Below, in pieces: positions 35,280-47,830 of a stretch of DNA of 64,000 bases. The DNA lies in assembly GCA_035610365.1 (NCBI GenBank), contig CM069432.1, forward strand, positions 162,996,035-163,060,034, in the 5' to 3' direction. Every line of letters starts with the position of its first letter. The first letter of the stretch is position 1. A program made the translations under genes and the position numbers. The stretch is from Aquatica leii (taxonomy: Eukaryota > Arthropoda > Insecta > Coleoptera > Lampyridae). The notes under the pieces were generated by a model. The model made no database searches. It was not told the DNA's origin and saw nothing but the letters and a program-made list of their open reading frames with translations.

Positions 35280-37230
35280 AAAGCGCATGGTTGCTTTATT
35301 TGGTATTTCTTTCTAACCTAATGGTTGTTATGACGAATACTTTCAAACGTGTAGTGTAATTCTTGATTCAGATAACTAATGTACGTGCTCGCTTTACTTG
35401 ATGAAATCCTACATGTAAGCAGGAAACGGCAATAGTGTATATATGTCGGTGTTAAATAAAGCGCTAATCCGAAACTAAAAATGTTAAATTTTACAGACTA
35501 TAGCCTTATATTGCTTATGAATAATCGTCATAAATTATTTTTGAAAACAGTAACCTCCAATAGCGGTCTTTATTAGATCATTGCATGCGGAAAAATTATT
35601 ATGTATAGTCAAAGAGATTTATAAATAAAGTGATTTAACAGTGTTACAACGAGGGTGTAATAACCCTATAACTGTAAACACGTTTTCATACAAGAATAAA
35701 GTATAAAAGTACAAAAAAATTTAAAAATGAGTTAAAGAAAACTTCTTTAATTATATAAATTTTAGTTTAGACAATAGCATGCGTTTTTATAAAATCTACT
35801 ATATATGATCCCATTGATATTACCAATAGCTATTTAGTAACACATTTAAAACTGTACACAATATAGCCAAGCAAAAGCGAGCAAATAATGCAATTTTAAG
35901 AAAGTATTAATTAGTGTATACTTATAAACAAAAGAATAAGAAATGATGCTTACTAAATCGTCAGGTAGATAAAAAAAATAAAATAAAAATTTAAAAACTG
36001 ATTGACATTCAAAAGAAACTTATGATAATCTTATTATTTTATTCTTTAAAACATTTAAACACTAGCCGCTTGAAAACGTCAAGTTGAAAACAAGTGGATT
36101 TACAGGAAAATAACCGTATTTGAATAAACATACCGTTGTAGCAAGAATTTTGTAAACTATTGTAATAATAAATATTCTAAACTAATTATACCTATGTTAT
36201 TGTATCCGCATAATAGTAAAAATCAGGAATAACTGTTATTTTGTGTAGTCTATTTACCTAATCCTTTGGGATAAACTTCATAAAATCTATTTAGTCTTAA
36301 TTAAAGGATTACTGCAGTATATATTACGTTAGGATACATATTTTATAGTCATTTTACGAACGTTTTCTACTCGATTGATATTGATAAATTTGAGCCTCTA
36401 ATTTTTTCATAATTTTGTATAACGCTTGCAATATATTTTTAAATGGTAAGGGTGTAATTTAGTATTTACAACCTTTTGGAGATGTTACTTGTTATATATT
36501 TTGTTGCTATACCATATTTCAGTAACCATTCATTTGCTTATTTTGTTGAAAAACTTTATTGTGCCCATAAATGTTTTTTCGTGATAAAAGCACTATGGAT
36601 TCAAATCCCGTTAAGAATTTTAGATTACTTTGAGTCGATCTCTATCTTTAAGGTTCAAAACATACACACACCTTTTATTTTATTTTTCTTTGTATGTATT
36701 TAGTATAGAAATTACACAGAGTTACGTAGCGCACTACAGTATAATTTTATTTTTAATTGTTTTTAAGAACATTTATGAATTGAAAGCTAAACGTTTATTA
36801 CGTTTTGTAGGATACATATTTGATTTACCTAGATTTCTTTTGGATATATTATTTTTTCTATTTCACATAGATAAATATAAATATTAATACCTAATTCAAA
36901 CGCATTATAATAAAAAGGGGTAGTAGTAAACCGACTTAAGTAAACCCTTAAAACCACCCAAACGTCACGTTGCAAATTAAAAACACTTTTATCTTTGCCG
37001 ACTTCAGATGTACTAGGAAAACGTATATTTATATTTTCTGTAATTCCTGTCAAAACGGAACCATAAACTAAAATAACAGAATTGTACCTACTTTTTGTGT
37101 CATTAAGTGGTTAGTGCAAATTGTATCGGTACAAATTAGGTTTCCGCTAACATTCTTTAACTAAAATATTATGTGAGTTTCGCATTTCGCGATAGACGAT
37201 ATCAAAACAAATTATTGTATACTTAGAAAG
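35280..37230. other. AT-rich intergenic, nothing recognised
   Basis: Hydrophobic frames at 36476-36887 on the plus strand reflect T-rich composition and show no family features. No terminal repeats were found. Confidence 0.45.
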
Positions 37231-38931
37231 TAGAGACCGGATAAATAAGCACAATTTTAATTTAAAAAAGCACAACATTTATCTAAAAAAAGCAATAGAT
37301 AAGCAATAAATTAAACAAAAAAGCAGAAAAAAGCAGGTATAAGCTATAAAATTTACATGAATTAATCAGGCAATTTACATTGTGCGTCTTTACTAATAAA
37401 AAATACAACTCAAAATAAACATATAAAAATAAAATTTGTATGCATTAATAAAACTACTAAACAAGATAAACATTTAAAAACACAATTGCCATGCAAAACC
37501 TAACTTAAACGAACTTTCAAAATCTATATTGAGAGAGAACGTAAAAAACACTATTGATGTTTAAAAGTGTTGATGACTAAATATTGTTCCAAATGTTCCA
37601 TTGTTAAATTATGTCTTTTGTCGTTGAGAATATTTTTATATTGCGAAAAGCTTCTTTCTATGTCAACACTTGTAATGGGTGCATATTTGAATACGGCTAT
37701 AATAGCGGGACCCATGTTAAAATCAGAAACATTGTTACCAGTACGACTCAAAATAGAAGAAAGTTTTTCTAGTATTTGATATCCCGTATTCTTTGAAAAA
37801 ATTTGTACAAATTTCATTTTAACTAACATTTTGGCAGTCTTGTATAGATTTGTTTGTTGAGTCTGGAAATTCCATAATCGATTGTTTAAAATTCTCGAAA
37901 TTATTGACATAGCAGATAGCAGCATCCAATCAAGTTTCCCATCTAGTGAGAATTTGCTCTGGGAGTAGTGGAACATTAGGCAGCCTCTCTTTAAACATCT
38001 GCACCCTTAAAGGCGCTTTGACAAATATTTTTTTGCTATTACTTATTAAATTATTGACTAAAGGAAATTAGGTTCTTAGGGTCTTAGCAATACGATTAAG
38101 CCCATGAGCTAAGCAAGTACAATGTACTAAGTTTTCGTAAAAAAAATTTACATTTGGTGCAGCTTTTGCTACTGTGTCTGAAAGCATGAGCAATACTTTT
38201 TTATGTGGGACAATTTCAGGCAAAAAAAGTTTGCTGGTCCTTCATTAACAAACTTTGATATTGTATTGCTGTTAGTTTTGCTTAATTGTTTTGAGCTAAT
38301 TAAAAATGGTTGTGTAGGAATTTGCGTTCACGAACGACAATACCTCAAAAGCCAAGTTCTACTTCTTGTTTTGGCTCTCAAGGAGAGACTAGGAGCAAGC
38401 CTAAGTCTGGGTGTTTAACTATGACGCGGTCTAAGCTGAAAGTCGCTTATAATCAGAAACTTAACAACCGCGAAAGCTTAAGATTTTATAAGTCTCTAAA
38501 TTATTATATAATGGTTTAACAACATTACTTTTTTAGCACGATTGTCCATTAATTTACTTTTAGGTTAGAAATAAAGTCATTACTACTAAGTGGTAAATTT
38601 TTTACGCTGTCGAATTTTAGTCAGCGACTGAAAGCGCTCACTTTGCAGCGTAACTCAACATGGTGTATTCGATAAACGCGCATAACGGCGTGCTCTCGCA
38701 AATTTCAAGGTTATGCAACTGCAATCCCATTTATTTAGATAACTGATCAAATGACAAGAAATATCTTGGATAAGCGCTAAAATAAAAAATAAGCATAAAA
38801 ATGACAAATAAGCAAAAAAAAGCATAGACAAATATGTTTCAAACTATTAATTTTTATGTTGAAATTTCGATATAATTTGTTGCTGCTTTTAAAATTGAAC
38901 GTAAGCAAACAAGCTTAAAATCCGGGCACTA
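37231..38931 (-). mobile_element. hAT element relic (CGGBP1-like type)
   Basis: Ends read TAGAGACCGGATAAATAAGC at 37231 and, inverted, TAGTGCCCGGATTTTAAGC at 38931; they are imperfect mates and no target duplication was found. Minus-strand coding runs from about 38280 (FVNEGPANFF, MLSDTVAKAAPNVN) through LVHCTCLAHGLNRIAKTLR, KIFVKAPLRVQMFKERLPNV, PEQILTRWETWLDAAIYYV, to the hAT C-terminal dimerisation motif PITSVDIERSFSQYKNIL, NDKRHNLTMEHLEQYLV ending at 37551. The CTCLAHGLN motif and the Arg-Trp of LTRWETW are hAT hallmarks. The N-terminal BED-like finger and first catalytic Asp are not recognisable, and there are stops near 38080 and 37970-37830. Confidence 0.8.
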
Positions 38932-39130
38932 GTAATTACATATTTTTGTTTGTAAGATATAAGACAAAAACGTATTTAAAACAATGTCATTTTATCTTAG
39001 AAATTCTTAATTTTATTACAAATTGAGAAATCTAATGCACATTTAATATTTATTCAAGCAGATTTTAACGATTAGCACGTTAATTTATTGTGTTCTATTC
39101 AAATTTTGGTATATAAAGTTAAATTAACCG

Positions 39131-40010
39131 TCCTCAGTCCATGTCACTTGAATCCATAACTAAGTCTTCAATAAGATTGGACGTTTGCTGCTCGATGTCT
39201 GCATCTGCTAACTCTCGTTTGATTTACGGATTTCGACATTGTTCTCTTCGAGCCATTCAACATCTTGGCACTCGTCGGAATTGTATTGTATTATGCACAT
39301 CAATTCGTTACCACGACGAGCAGCCACTCTTATAGGCCTTACTCTCGTTTCAGTGTTCGTGTTTACTGTTTTATGGAACTTCTGGATGTGACGATTTAAT
39401 GACTTGACAGAAGCATGATGAAGATCACACATTTTGCATGTTCGACTTAATATTTTCAATTTTACCGTCGGGCAAAAATAATCGTAGGGCATTTGCAGAA
39501 AATTTTTGAGTGAAGAATGTAAGTATAGAACTAAATTGACTGAAAGACTGAAACATTGCCTTCTATTATTTAATACCCAAATCATCAAATGTTTGTTTTA
39601 TTTTTACTGGTGGTGGGAGAAACCTGTTCTTTAGTAATCTAAATAAGCCACTTCTTAGACGACAGCATTCCGTTTTTCTACATTTTACAATTTGTAGTAA
39701 GTATTGCTATACATGCACATGTTATAAATACCATTTACTATCTTAAAAATCAGAATGATCTGTTTCACCCGACCTAACATATTTTGCAGAAACATGATAA
39801 CCATTAACTCCATACCTCTGTTAATACATTTCCGGCAAACTTGAAATTGGATCTTTCTAAGTGTTCATTAACTGTAATGCCACGGTCATCCAGATGAGAC
39901 CCAAAATGGTCATGAGGCAATATCAAACTAGCCAATTCTCGACTAAGAGTAGCCATTCTGCGCTCTACTCGGTTATACACACTTCTACCAGGCGCATTTG
40001 TAGCTACCAA
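39131..40010 (-). pseudogene. Relic of an uncharacterised zinc-finger protein family
   Basis: From high to low coordinates the minus strand reads MVATNAPGRSVYNRVERRM, ELASLILPHDHFGSHLDDRG, EHLERSNFKFAGNVLTEVWS (40010-39804), then QYLLQIVKCRKTECCRLRSG and LFRLLKNRFLPPPVKIKQTF (about 39690-39600), then a C2H2-like finger CKMCDLHHASVKSLNRHIQK FH and a tail ending LIEDLVMDSSDMD (about 39131). I remember similar proteins as a multi-copy family of unknown function in aphids, cnidarians and other invertebrates; that recollection is unverified. Pieces are in different frames with stops around 39720-39780, 39590 and 39215. It may be a mobile-element passenger or a decayed host gene. Confidence 0.6.
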
Positions 40011-40870
40011 TAATGTTTTATAGCAAATCTTATTACTTTTTGCATAATGATTCTGTATTTTTGACGTTCAGTTGTTTACCATACCATGTATGTGATTTCA
40101 ACCTTAACGCACATATATTAGGTTAGTTTTTTGGTTTATTTCACAAGACATGGATCACGTTGTCGCCGCTTGTTTTCGTTGTCATCGATTGCCATGTGTC
40201 AAGCATACCAATGATACCATGATATAATTAACACAACACACTTAAAACTACGAAAAAAAAGTAAACGCGTTGCAAAATACTTGAAAAAAATGTATTTAAA
40301 ATACGAAACACAAAGTATCTTTCTTAAATAAGAATATTTGAAATAGAGAATACACGTTAAAATGTATTTGAAATTTGTGTTTTAAACTTAAAACATTTTA
40401 TAAACTTCAATGAGAAATTTATGAAGAAAAACATTACAATAACTTAGAAAGTACTAAATGTACCTTGCAAAAAATTGCACGTCAAGTTCGAAAGAAAAAC
40501 TATATAAATCGCACATGTTTTTAAAAGCTATTACTTTTAAGAATTAACACTTTTTGAACTTGTAAACAGTGAACTAGACTATAACTTAATGATAAAACAA
40601 CGCGTGAGAGCGAGTAAGCATATCCATTATTTTGGCAATAATCCCTAAACATGCGTTTTGCTTTGAAGCATTTAGACATGTAGGGTTGTCATATGTGTTC
40701 AAATCAAAATCTACTAAATTTGCAGAACCATCCAGATCAAAATCAAAGACCACCTGCCCCTTTTTAGTGCTTACTTAATACTTTAATGGCCCCTTTGAAT
40801 GAAACACAGTTTGTTTAATTTCTAAGTTTTTTAATAGTACATATTTTTATTGTATGCTTGTTAAAACTCA
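40011..40870. other. AT-rich intergenic, nothing recognised
   Basis: No coding-like frame or repeat end was recognised. Confidence 0.45.
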
Positions 40871-41200
40871 TTTTCCGTTGCACCATAAAATAATATCTTT
40901 ATAATATTATTCGAACGGACGCGAAAATAACAGATAGATACAATTTAGATGCAAAAATGACATTTAAATTAAATTCAGTAACTTAGTTTCATAGCTTTTT
41001 AAATAAAATTGTAGATGTTTTTACAGCATTTTTGTTCAGAATTAATTACCGTTGCATCAAAATAAAATATAAAAAATTATGATATTATTTGGACGGGTGC
41101 GAAAGTAACATTTGAATGAATACAATGGCTTAGTTTTATAATGTATATAATTGTTTAAATAAAATAACAAATGCTAACATTTATTTTATTGTTAGCAGGT
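40871..41200. repeat. Diverged tandem repeat, unit about 170 bases
   Basis: Two successive blocks start CCGTTGCACCATAAAATAA (40873) and CCGTTGCATCAAAATAAAA (41044), and both continue with TATTATTCGAACGGACGCGAAAATAAC-like wording and then AGTTT(C/T)ATA...TTTAAATAAAA. A third decayed trace with GGTGCGATAAAAATA lies near 41440. Confidence 0.6.
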
Positions 41201-41589
41201 TTGATATTATGCCATTTCTATGTTTAATTTATTAGTTGAAGAGATACAAAAGTAACTTTAGATGCATTATAAATTTTCTGTTTTTTTTTCATACAATTTT
41301 TAATAATCTTAATTTGTATTATTTTTTACAAGATAACTGAGTTAAATCAATTTATAAGCAAACGCCAAAAATCAAAAAACTTATATGAATAACGTTTAAA
41401 TTATTTTTAGGAAAGTGCGAAAAGAACAAATAAATGAAATGGGTGCGATAAAAATACAGTGTTGCCACAACTTGCCAAAAGACCAAATAGATACTGTTGC
41501 ATTTTCGCACCGATGCGAAAATGCCAAAATAATGCGAAACTACCAGTTATGTACTCTATTTTAGTGCTGAAATTACATTTAGATGCACA

Positions 41590-41632
41590 TATATATATAT
41601 ATAAATATATATATAATTATATATTTGTAGAG
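41590..41632. repeat. AT microsatellite
   Basis: TA dinucleotide runs, interrupted by AA and ATT. Downstream (41745-41815) two inverted copies of a short wording, GCCACATCTAGCGGC and TGTGGCAGATGTCGCTGC, lie about 40 bases apart. Confidence 0.7.
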
Positions 41633-42599
41633 ACGCTACTACGAGGATGTTTTCATTTGTATCGCGTATAACTATGAAGCTATGCTTCAGACTACGAGGA
41701 TATCCTCATAGTGTGCTGCTATTTCCTTATGAGTACGAGCTTACGATTATGGCCACATCTAGCGGCGGTTGTGTAACACCATATATGTGTGGCAGATGTC
41801 GCTGCATATAAAATTTTAATAATTAATGTAATATGAACGGGGATTGTAGCAACCTCAACGATTTTCAGTTCTACTACATGGGAAAGTTTACTAGCAATAA
41901 TATTTACGGCACGCTAGTAGGTAAATATGTATATACAAAAACAATAAGGAAATTTGGAATAAAATATTTTTTTTAGTCTTTTCGGAAACTCACAAAAATA
42001 CAAGATATTGTATATTGTATTGCTAATAAGATAACTGCATAACTACACACAACACAAAAAATTATGTACCTAACAAAAAACTAATTTTAATTATCAGTAG
42101 TAAAATATTGTGCTCTTATTACTTGACTTTTTAATAAACTTTTTGTTAATTCCTTTTTCTAATAACTCACTTTTTGTATAAAATAAATTATTACCGGAAC
42201 AACCTTTGCTGCGAAAGGGTGGAACTTAAATAACTTTTTATAATCTTTAATTTTGATAAACTTTTTATTTATATTAAATTACATACATGAATAATTTAAA
42301 AAACATTTTCAGGTTACCTTAATATTGATTCTAATAATATTATTCTTTATTTCATAGTATGGAGTTTCTTAAGTAGTTATTCATCAGAAAGGAGAAAAGT
42401 CGTATCTGCATTTTTCTGACTGTATGACTGAAACATTTGAAGTTGAAAAACACAACTCAAGTATTTACTTCACTTTATACCCACTTATCACTTAATGCAG
42501 TTTTACAAAAAAATACCCTGCTACTTGAAAATCATTTTTGCTCGAAAAAAATGCAAATATGACGTTGTCTTTTATATTCTTCGTAATTTACGGTTGTTT

Positions 42600-44520
42600 T
42601 AGTTCCTATATTTTTTTTATTCGCATTTCTTAATTTGCGCTTCTTTTTAATTTTTAACTCATCGTTTGGTTTTTTTTTGTTTTTCTTGATAAGGCGATAC
42701 AAATAGCAATATCGTTTAGTTTATTTATAATATGTCGTCATGTAAATAAATAAAAACGTTAATCGTAAGTTGAGGGCCACAACTTAAAATTATGAAACGA
42801 AAAAAAAGTTCAATGAATCGAGGCCATCAAGCCGCGTGGTCTTGGTATGACGGTAAAGAAACCCTGCCCGGAGGATTCCTTGTAAAGTGATAACGATTGC
42901 AAATGCTTAAATCATGCTGTGTCTACGTGTTTATATTCGTATTTACTTATGCATTTTATAATCATAATAATTATTTTTTTTATTAAAATTTATAAAAAAC
43001 ATAGTCAAATCTCGATCACTCGAATCTCAAGATGCACCAAAACAAACTTATCGAAAATTCGATTTTTTCATGCCAATAAATATGTAAAACGTAGGACAAG
43101 AACCGCAAATTTTGTAACAATTTAAAAAGTGCGAGATTATTTTATTATATATGTAAAAGTTATCTTCTTCAGTTGTAACGAAGTTGATTCGGAGAACAAT
43201 TTGACGGCCGTATGCATACCATTATAGTACCTACGTGCTGATTGTATAAACAATTTGATTATTCATAATTTTATTACCTCTGCTCTTTTAAAGGAAAAAG
43301 TAAAAAAATTAAATCAAACAAATTTTTGTGTACTTACAATCATATGAACGTATTTATTGTATATAAAGACAAATTAATAATCAATAATTTTTTGTAATTC
43401 GCAATACAAATACTTTTCATGTAAAATAAGAAATCAAGTTTAAGTTTAAATCTTTTTAAATAAAATCGTTGGAATATTAAAAAGCAGGATGTCTTAAGCA
43501 GACCCTACACGATCAATCAGACTGTCAGTATTTGCAAATACTGACAGTATGATTGGTCGTATACGTGCAATACTGATAGAATGATGAAAATACTGAGGCA
43601 AGAATTAAGCATGCTTAATTCTCGCATCAATCTTGTCAGTTTTATGACCACGCCTCGAAAGTGGTGTGGAGACTGTCAGTATTACTGATGGTATAGGGGC
43701 ATTTGCATCATTCCGTCAGTCTTGTGTAAATTTGTTGCAGTGTTGACATAGTGTTTTGATCGCTAATAACAAGTGTTTAGAAACATGGACGATGAAGTAC
43801 TTGATACCGAGTTGGTTGAAGAAGAGGAGAACGCAAAAGAAGTAATGCAACAGTTCATAGAACTGTACGAAACGCTCCCCGAGTTGTGGAACTCAAAATC
43901 TACAATGTATATGAATAAAACGAAACGAAATCAGGCACTTGATAAACTACTTGTCTACTCGTTTTTTTAGCCAGTTTTTTACCCATTGCTTACGTTTCAC
44001 AGTGTGCTTTGTAGCACAAGCTAAAATAATTGCGACAGACGCCTTCTGTATCTTATTCATACCTGATGCGCGCAAGCCAACTAATACAATAAGACTGACA
44101 AAAATACTGATGATTTAGAATGATCATGTAGGGTTAAAAAATACTGATGGAGATTGAATCAAATACTGTCAGTCTCAGGAATGACAGTCTGATTGATCGT
44201 GTAGGGTCTGCTTTAAAATGATCAAAAATATTTTTATTTCGACATTGCCAATTCATCGCATCGTGTTAGCTGTTTATCTTAAGTTTGTTACTGCTTATCT
44301 TGTGTCATAAACATAATCTAACTAGAAAGAAATGTTAGCAAATTACCAAGTGTTAAACAGAGATATGCAAATGAAAATAAATTTACAGAGGTACTTAGTT
44401 ATGATTTCGTTTGACGAAAATAATTTAGGATAAAGGTGAAACCGCCTATAAAAATGCATTATTGCCTTACCGTACTTTTTGAAATCACTTGCAGATAAGC
44501 TCGTATATATACTGTGTTTC
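42600..44520. repeat. Dispersed repeat, copy A (split by a PIF/Harbinger-type element)
   Basis: 42710-42900 matches 44816-44960, and 43005-43490 plus 44213-44335 matches 49255-49900. The shared wording includes TACCTACGTGCTGATTGTAT, CATGCCAATAAATATGTAA and a pogo/Tigger-like stretch (CTCGAATCTCAAG, CTTATCGAAAATTCG). I read it as a non-autonomous pogo-type element or composite. No protein was recognised. Confidence 0.65.
43497..44212 (+). mobile_element. Non-autonomous PIF/Harbinger-type element with MADF remnant
   Basis: A 716-base element with a 31-base perfect terminal inverted repeat starting AGCAGACCCTACACGATCAA, flanked by TTA at 43494-43496 and 44213-44215: a three-base target duplication as made by PIF/Harbinger elements. 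Inside, 43773-43970 starts MDDEVLDTELVEEEENAKE and continues MQQFIELYETLPELWNSKS and MNKTKRNQALDKLL, the first half of a MADF (Myb/SANT-like) DNA-binding domain, the accessory protein class of Harbinger elements. The transposase is absent. Subterminal ACTGTCAGTATT motifs occur repeatedly in both orientations, including a perfect palindrome beginning at 43524. Confidence 0.85.
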
Positions 44521-44639
44521 AATATTTGAATCCACTTTTATGAAACTAATCAATCGAAAAGTAAATCTCCTTTTGATTAAATTTTTGCGTCAAAAGTTTT
44601 TATATTAGATCTTGTTTCACCAAAAAAAATCGGGACCTC

Positions 44640-44977
44640 TAACAAGGGGAGCTCAGGTGACATTACTTTTGCTCGTTGTATTGTATATTCTTTGTAATTT
44701 ACGTTTGTTTTATTTCCTATATAATTTTTTTCATTTCTACTGTTTAATTTACACTTCTTTTTTAACTTCTTGAGTAATCGCTGCTTTTTAACCAAAAAAG
44801 TACAAATAGCAACATAATTTAGTTTCCTTATAATATGTCGTCATATAAATAAATAAAAACAATAATCGTAAGTTGAGCAAAAGTTAAAATTAGGTAAAGA
44901 AAAAAAGTTCAATGAATCAAGTGCACGCTACCAAGCCGCGTGATTTTGCTTCGAAAAAGTCAGCAAACCGGGATTAT
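44640..44977. repeat. Dispersed repeat, copy B (interrupted by hAT)
   Basis: Matches 42600-42860, including ATATGTCGTCAT, AATCGTAAGTTGAG, AAAAAAAGTTCAATGAATC and CAAGCCGCGTG. It is broken at 44977 by the hAT element and resumes after about 46495 with TTGTAAAGCGATAATGATTGCAA, matching 42880-42903. Confidence 0.7.
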
Positions 44978-46483
44978 CAGTGGTGAATTTACGCTTAGGC
45001 CCGTGAACCCGGGCCTAGGGCGACAAAACTCTAGCAATGCTTCGCTATGGAACAGATTTCATCGTTGTAAACATAATGTAGTATTATATATAAATACAAA
45101 ATGATTTTAAATATTCCAGGAATGTTTACAATGGTAGAAGGTTTTGTTACAAAAATTTATTTTAGGTTAGGTTAATTTATTCAGATACTAAAAAACCTGT
45201 ATTATGTGCTCTATGTTTATTACTCGGCAAAAATAGAGAAATCAAATGTTTTCACTGGTGAACGTCTCGTGACTAGAAATACTCAATAATACGCATGGAA
45301 AGTAATAAAAATTCTGATTTTCATAAAACTAATGTTAGTCATTTTAAACTCAAACACGTGCTGATAAACTTATGATACAACAGCTCGATGAAGAAATTTT
45401 GTGTTGGAAAAAATACTGCCATTCCAAACACATTCAGAAAAAATTACACAATTCCGGTAATTTTTAGAAATTATAGATTTTCTTGCTGAATTCGGTCCAT
45501 CTTTACCTAAACATTTAAAATATTAAGTGCACTCTGGAAGTGTAATAAAGTATTACAACAAATTTCTACTGAAGTTAAAAACGTTAAGTATTTTGGTTAC
45601 CATTGTTATTAGGTATATACGTAAAAATTGTGAAATAGTAGAGAGGTTTTAAATTATACCAAATAGTGGTCATAAAGCTAAAGATATTGAGCACGCTATT
45701 TGAAATGCTTTTTAAAGAAATGGTCTTGAGATAAAGCACTCTTGTGGTGAATCTTATGACAATGCTAGCAATATGTCAGGTGTATATGCAGGACTTTAGA
45801 CACGAATTAAAACAATTAATTCTTAGACAGATTACGTTCCTTGCGCTGCACATTTCTTAAATTTACTAAAGACTTGTGTAGCTAAATCGGTATCTGACGC
45901 AGCTAATTTTTTTAGTACTTTGCAAACTATATAATTTTTTCACTATATCTACACATCGTTGGGAGATTTTGATGTAACGTACAAGTCTAAAGGTTAAGGG
46001 TTTTTTATAAATTGTTGGTCTGCTTAAAATGATGCATTTTATGCTTTAGAAAAAGAGTGGGCTTTATTCCAGAAAATACAGGAAAAAAATCAAATACCTG
46101 AAGTTGTTGGACTGCAAAAAACATTTCGAAACAGCAATTTTAGTCATTGTTTGAAAGGTAATTTTAGATCGTTTCAATGCTGCTAGTAAGAAACAAGTTG
46201 ATTTATCATCGTTGTCCAAGAGACTTGTTTTCTTCAAAGATATAAAAGATAAACAATTTTTTCAATAGGAAGAAAAATTCGAAAACTTTAGCCAGTACTC
46301 AAGAGTAAATGAAAAAGAATCTTTTTCTAGACAGAAAAATTTTAGTACCGCATTTTGGAATTACTAAATCTCAAAATAATATATTTTTAATATTCTTATA
46401 TGAGATATTTAATTTCTAATCATGGCAACAAGGCGCCATATCAGACACGGCCTAGGGCGCAATCGATTCTAAATACCCTTATG
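44978..46483 (+). mobile_element. hAT element relic (ZMYM/TTF-finger type)
   Basis: The left end CAGTGGTGAATTTACGCTTA has the hAT signature; a decayed right end reads TAAATACCCTTATG near 46483. Plus-strand blocks: LMIQQLDEEILCWKKY (45370), CGESYDNASNMSGVYAG with the catalytic Asp (45755), DYVPCAAHFLNLLKTCVAKS with the CxxH motif (45825), VSDAANFFSTLQT, then FFTISTHRWEIL (Arg-Trp motif, 45940), and near the end LDRFNAASKKQVDLSSLSKR and KENESFSRQ-type residues. Frameshifts and stops are frequent throughout, and the N-terminal TTF-type zinc finger and the C-terminal dimerisation domain are missing. Confidence 0.78.
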
Positions 46484-47340
46484 CGTACTATGAGATTTCG
46501 CGCATCCGTTGTAAAGCGATAATGATTGCAAAGGCTTAGATGATGTTATGTATCTAGACATAGTGGCGTAGCTACATATTTAGCGCTCTGGACAAAGTAA
46601 AATTTATGGCGTTCTTTTGTTTATCGGAAAAGTTTGTTTTCTAATCTAAATGTTCTTCAATTTAAAACCAGCGTTTTTACAAAAAGCATAAAGAAGTTAC
46701 AGTACACAAAGTTAAAATTTTGGAACTGCAAATAATGATTTTAAGTTGAAATGAAAAAAATTATATCACATTAAAAACATAAAATGTTTTTCTAAAAAAT
46801 AATAAACATAAGAGGAACATGCAAGTCATAAATCAACAGTTTATCAAGTATTCAATGTTCAATTTTCATTATTTCAAAAAAATTATACTTAGAATTCGAC
46901 ATAACTAAACTTTTTTCATAAAATGATGAAAAAAACAAACAAACTAATTCAATCAAACTATTTCGAGTGTCGGTCACCGTACGCACACGAACCCTGCAAA
47001 ATGTAGATAAGTGATTATGACTACACAAGAAAGAGATAACAGTCAGCGTTGCGTTCGTATACATTAATTAGTTTATTTTCGTCAATTCAATATAAAATTG
47101 TTAAAAGCAAAGTACTAATTTTAGTAAAATCAGCATTACATTTTACATGCAGTATTGTCCATATAGATAGCAACTTTTGAAAATTCCAGGTATTTTAATG
47201 AACAAAACAAATTATAAAAAAGTTACTAGTAGTTATTTCTTTTATTCTATTATAAAATATTGACAATAAGTTTAATGATAACTTTTTTAAACCTGTTATA
47301 AACATTTTAACTTAGACATAACATAGATAGCACCTTATGA
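46484..47340. other. Intergenic after the hAT relic
   Basis: The first part (46495-46540) is the continuation of dispersed repeat copy B. AT-rich sequence with nothing recognisable follows. Confidence 0.45.
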
Positions 47341-47830
47341 TTTCAAAGCATGCTTCGGACCATTGTGATGTTGAAAAATGTATTTAATAGAAATATATTC
47401 TTCGGCATATGGTTCCATGGTGTTTTTAAAAGTATCTTTTACTTGTATTTTTGAGACCTTCAATACTATTAAATGGCCCCATTATCATATGCCGAAAAAG
47501 TTTCCACCATGTTTTACTTTTGGTACAGTGTACTTTGGATCAAATCTTACCAGCTGGTTTTTGTACATGCTGTATAACATCACTATTAAACAATTTAAAT
47601 TTGAATTCATCATTGAATACCACTCTTTCTCATTGTTCCACTGTCCAGTTGACCCTCACATTATTTTTTTATCAATCCTGCAGTAACTAATCTTCTTCGT
47701 TCTGTTTCCGAAGAAATAATTTTTCCGTCTTCTAGAGCAATTTTCTCCAAAATTTTCTCGGAAAAAACTTTTTATACTTGTTAAGAATGAAATTTCACAC
47801 TTCGCTCTATTTCGACCCATTTTAAGTAAA
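47341..47830 (-). pseudogene. Tc1-type transposase fragment
   Basis: The minus strand reads NWTVEQ, ERVVFNDEFKFKLFNSD (first catalytic Asp in FNDE), HVQKPAGK, a block like DPKYTVPKVKHGG, then GPFNSIEGLKNT and HHNGPKHA-type wording near 47345, where relatives have the QQDNDPKH motif. Several frameshifts are present. The N-terminal helix-turn-helix domains and the C-terminal third acidic residue are not recognisable. Confidence 0.7.

Noticed and set aside
36476-36887. Hydrophobic frames suggesting membrane proteins
   Set aside because: Phe, Ile and Tyr richness follows from T-rich sequence; frames overlap one another and show no conserved motif.
41745-41815. CTCF-like insulator sites (CGCTAGATGTGGC and GTGGCAGATGTCGC)
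   Set aside because: The resemblance is short and partial, and the two words form an inverted pair better explained as part of a small repeat.
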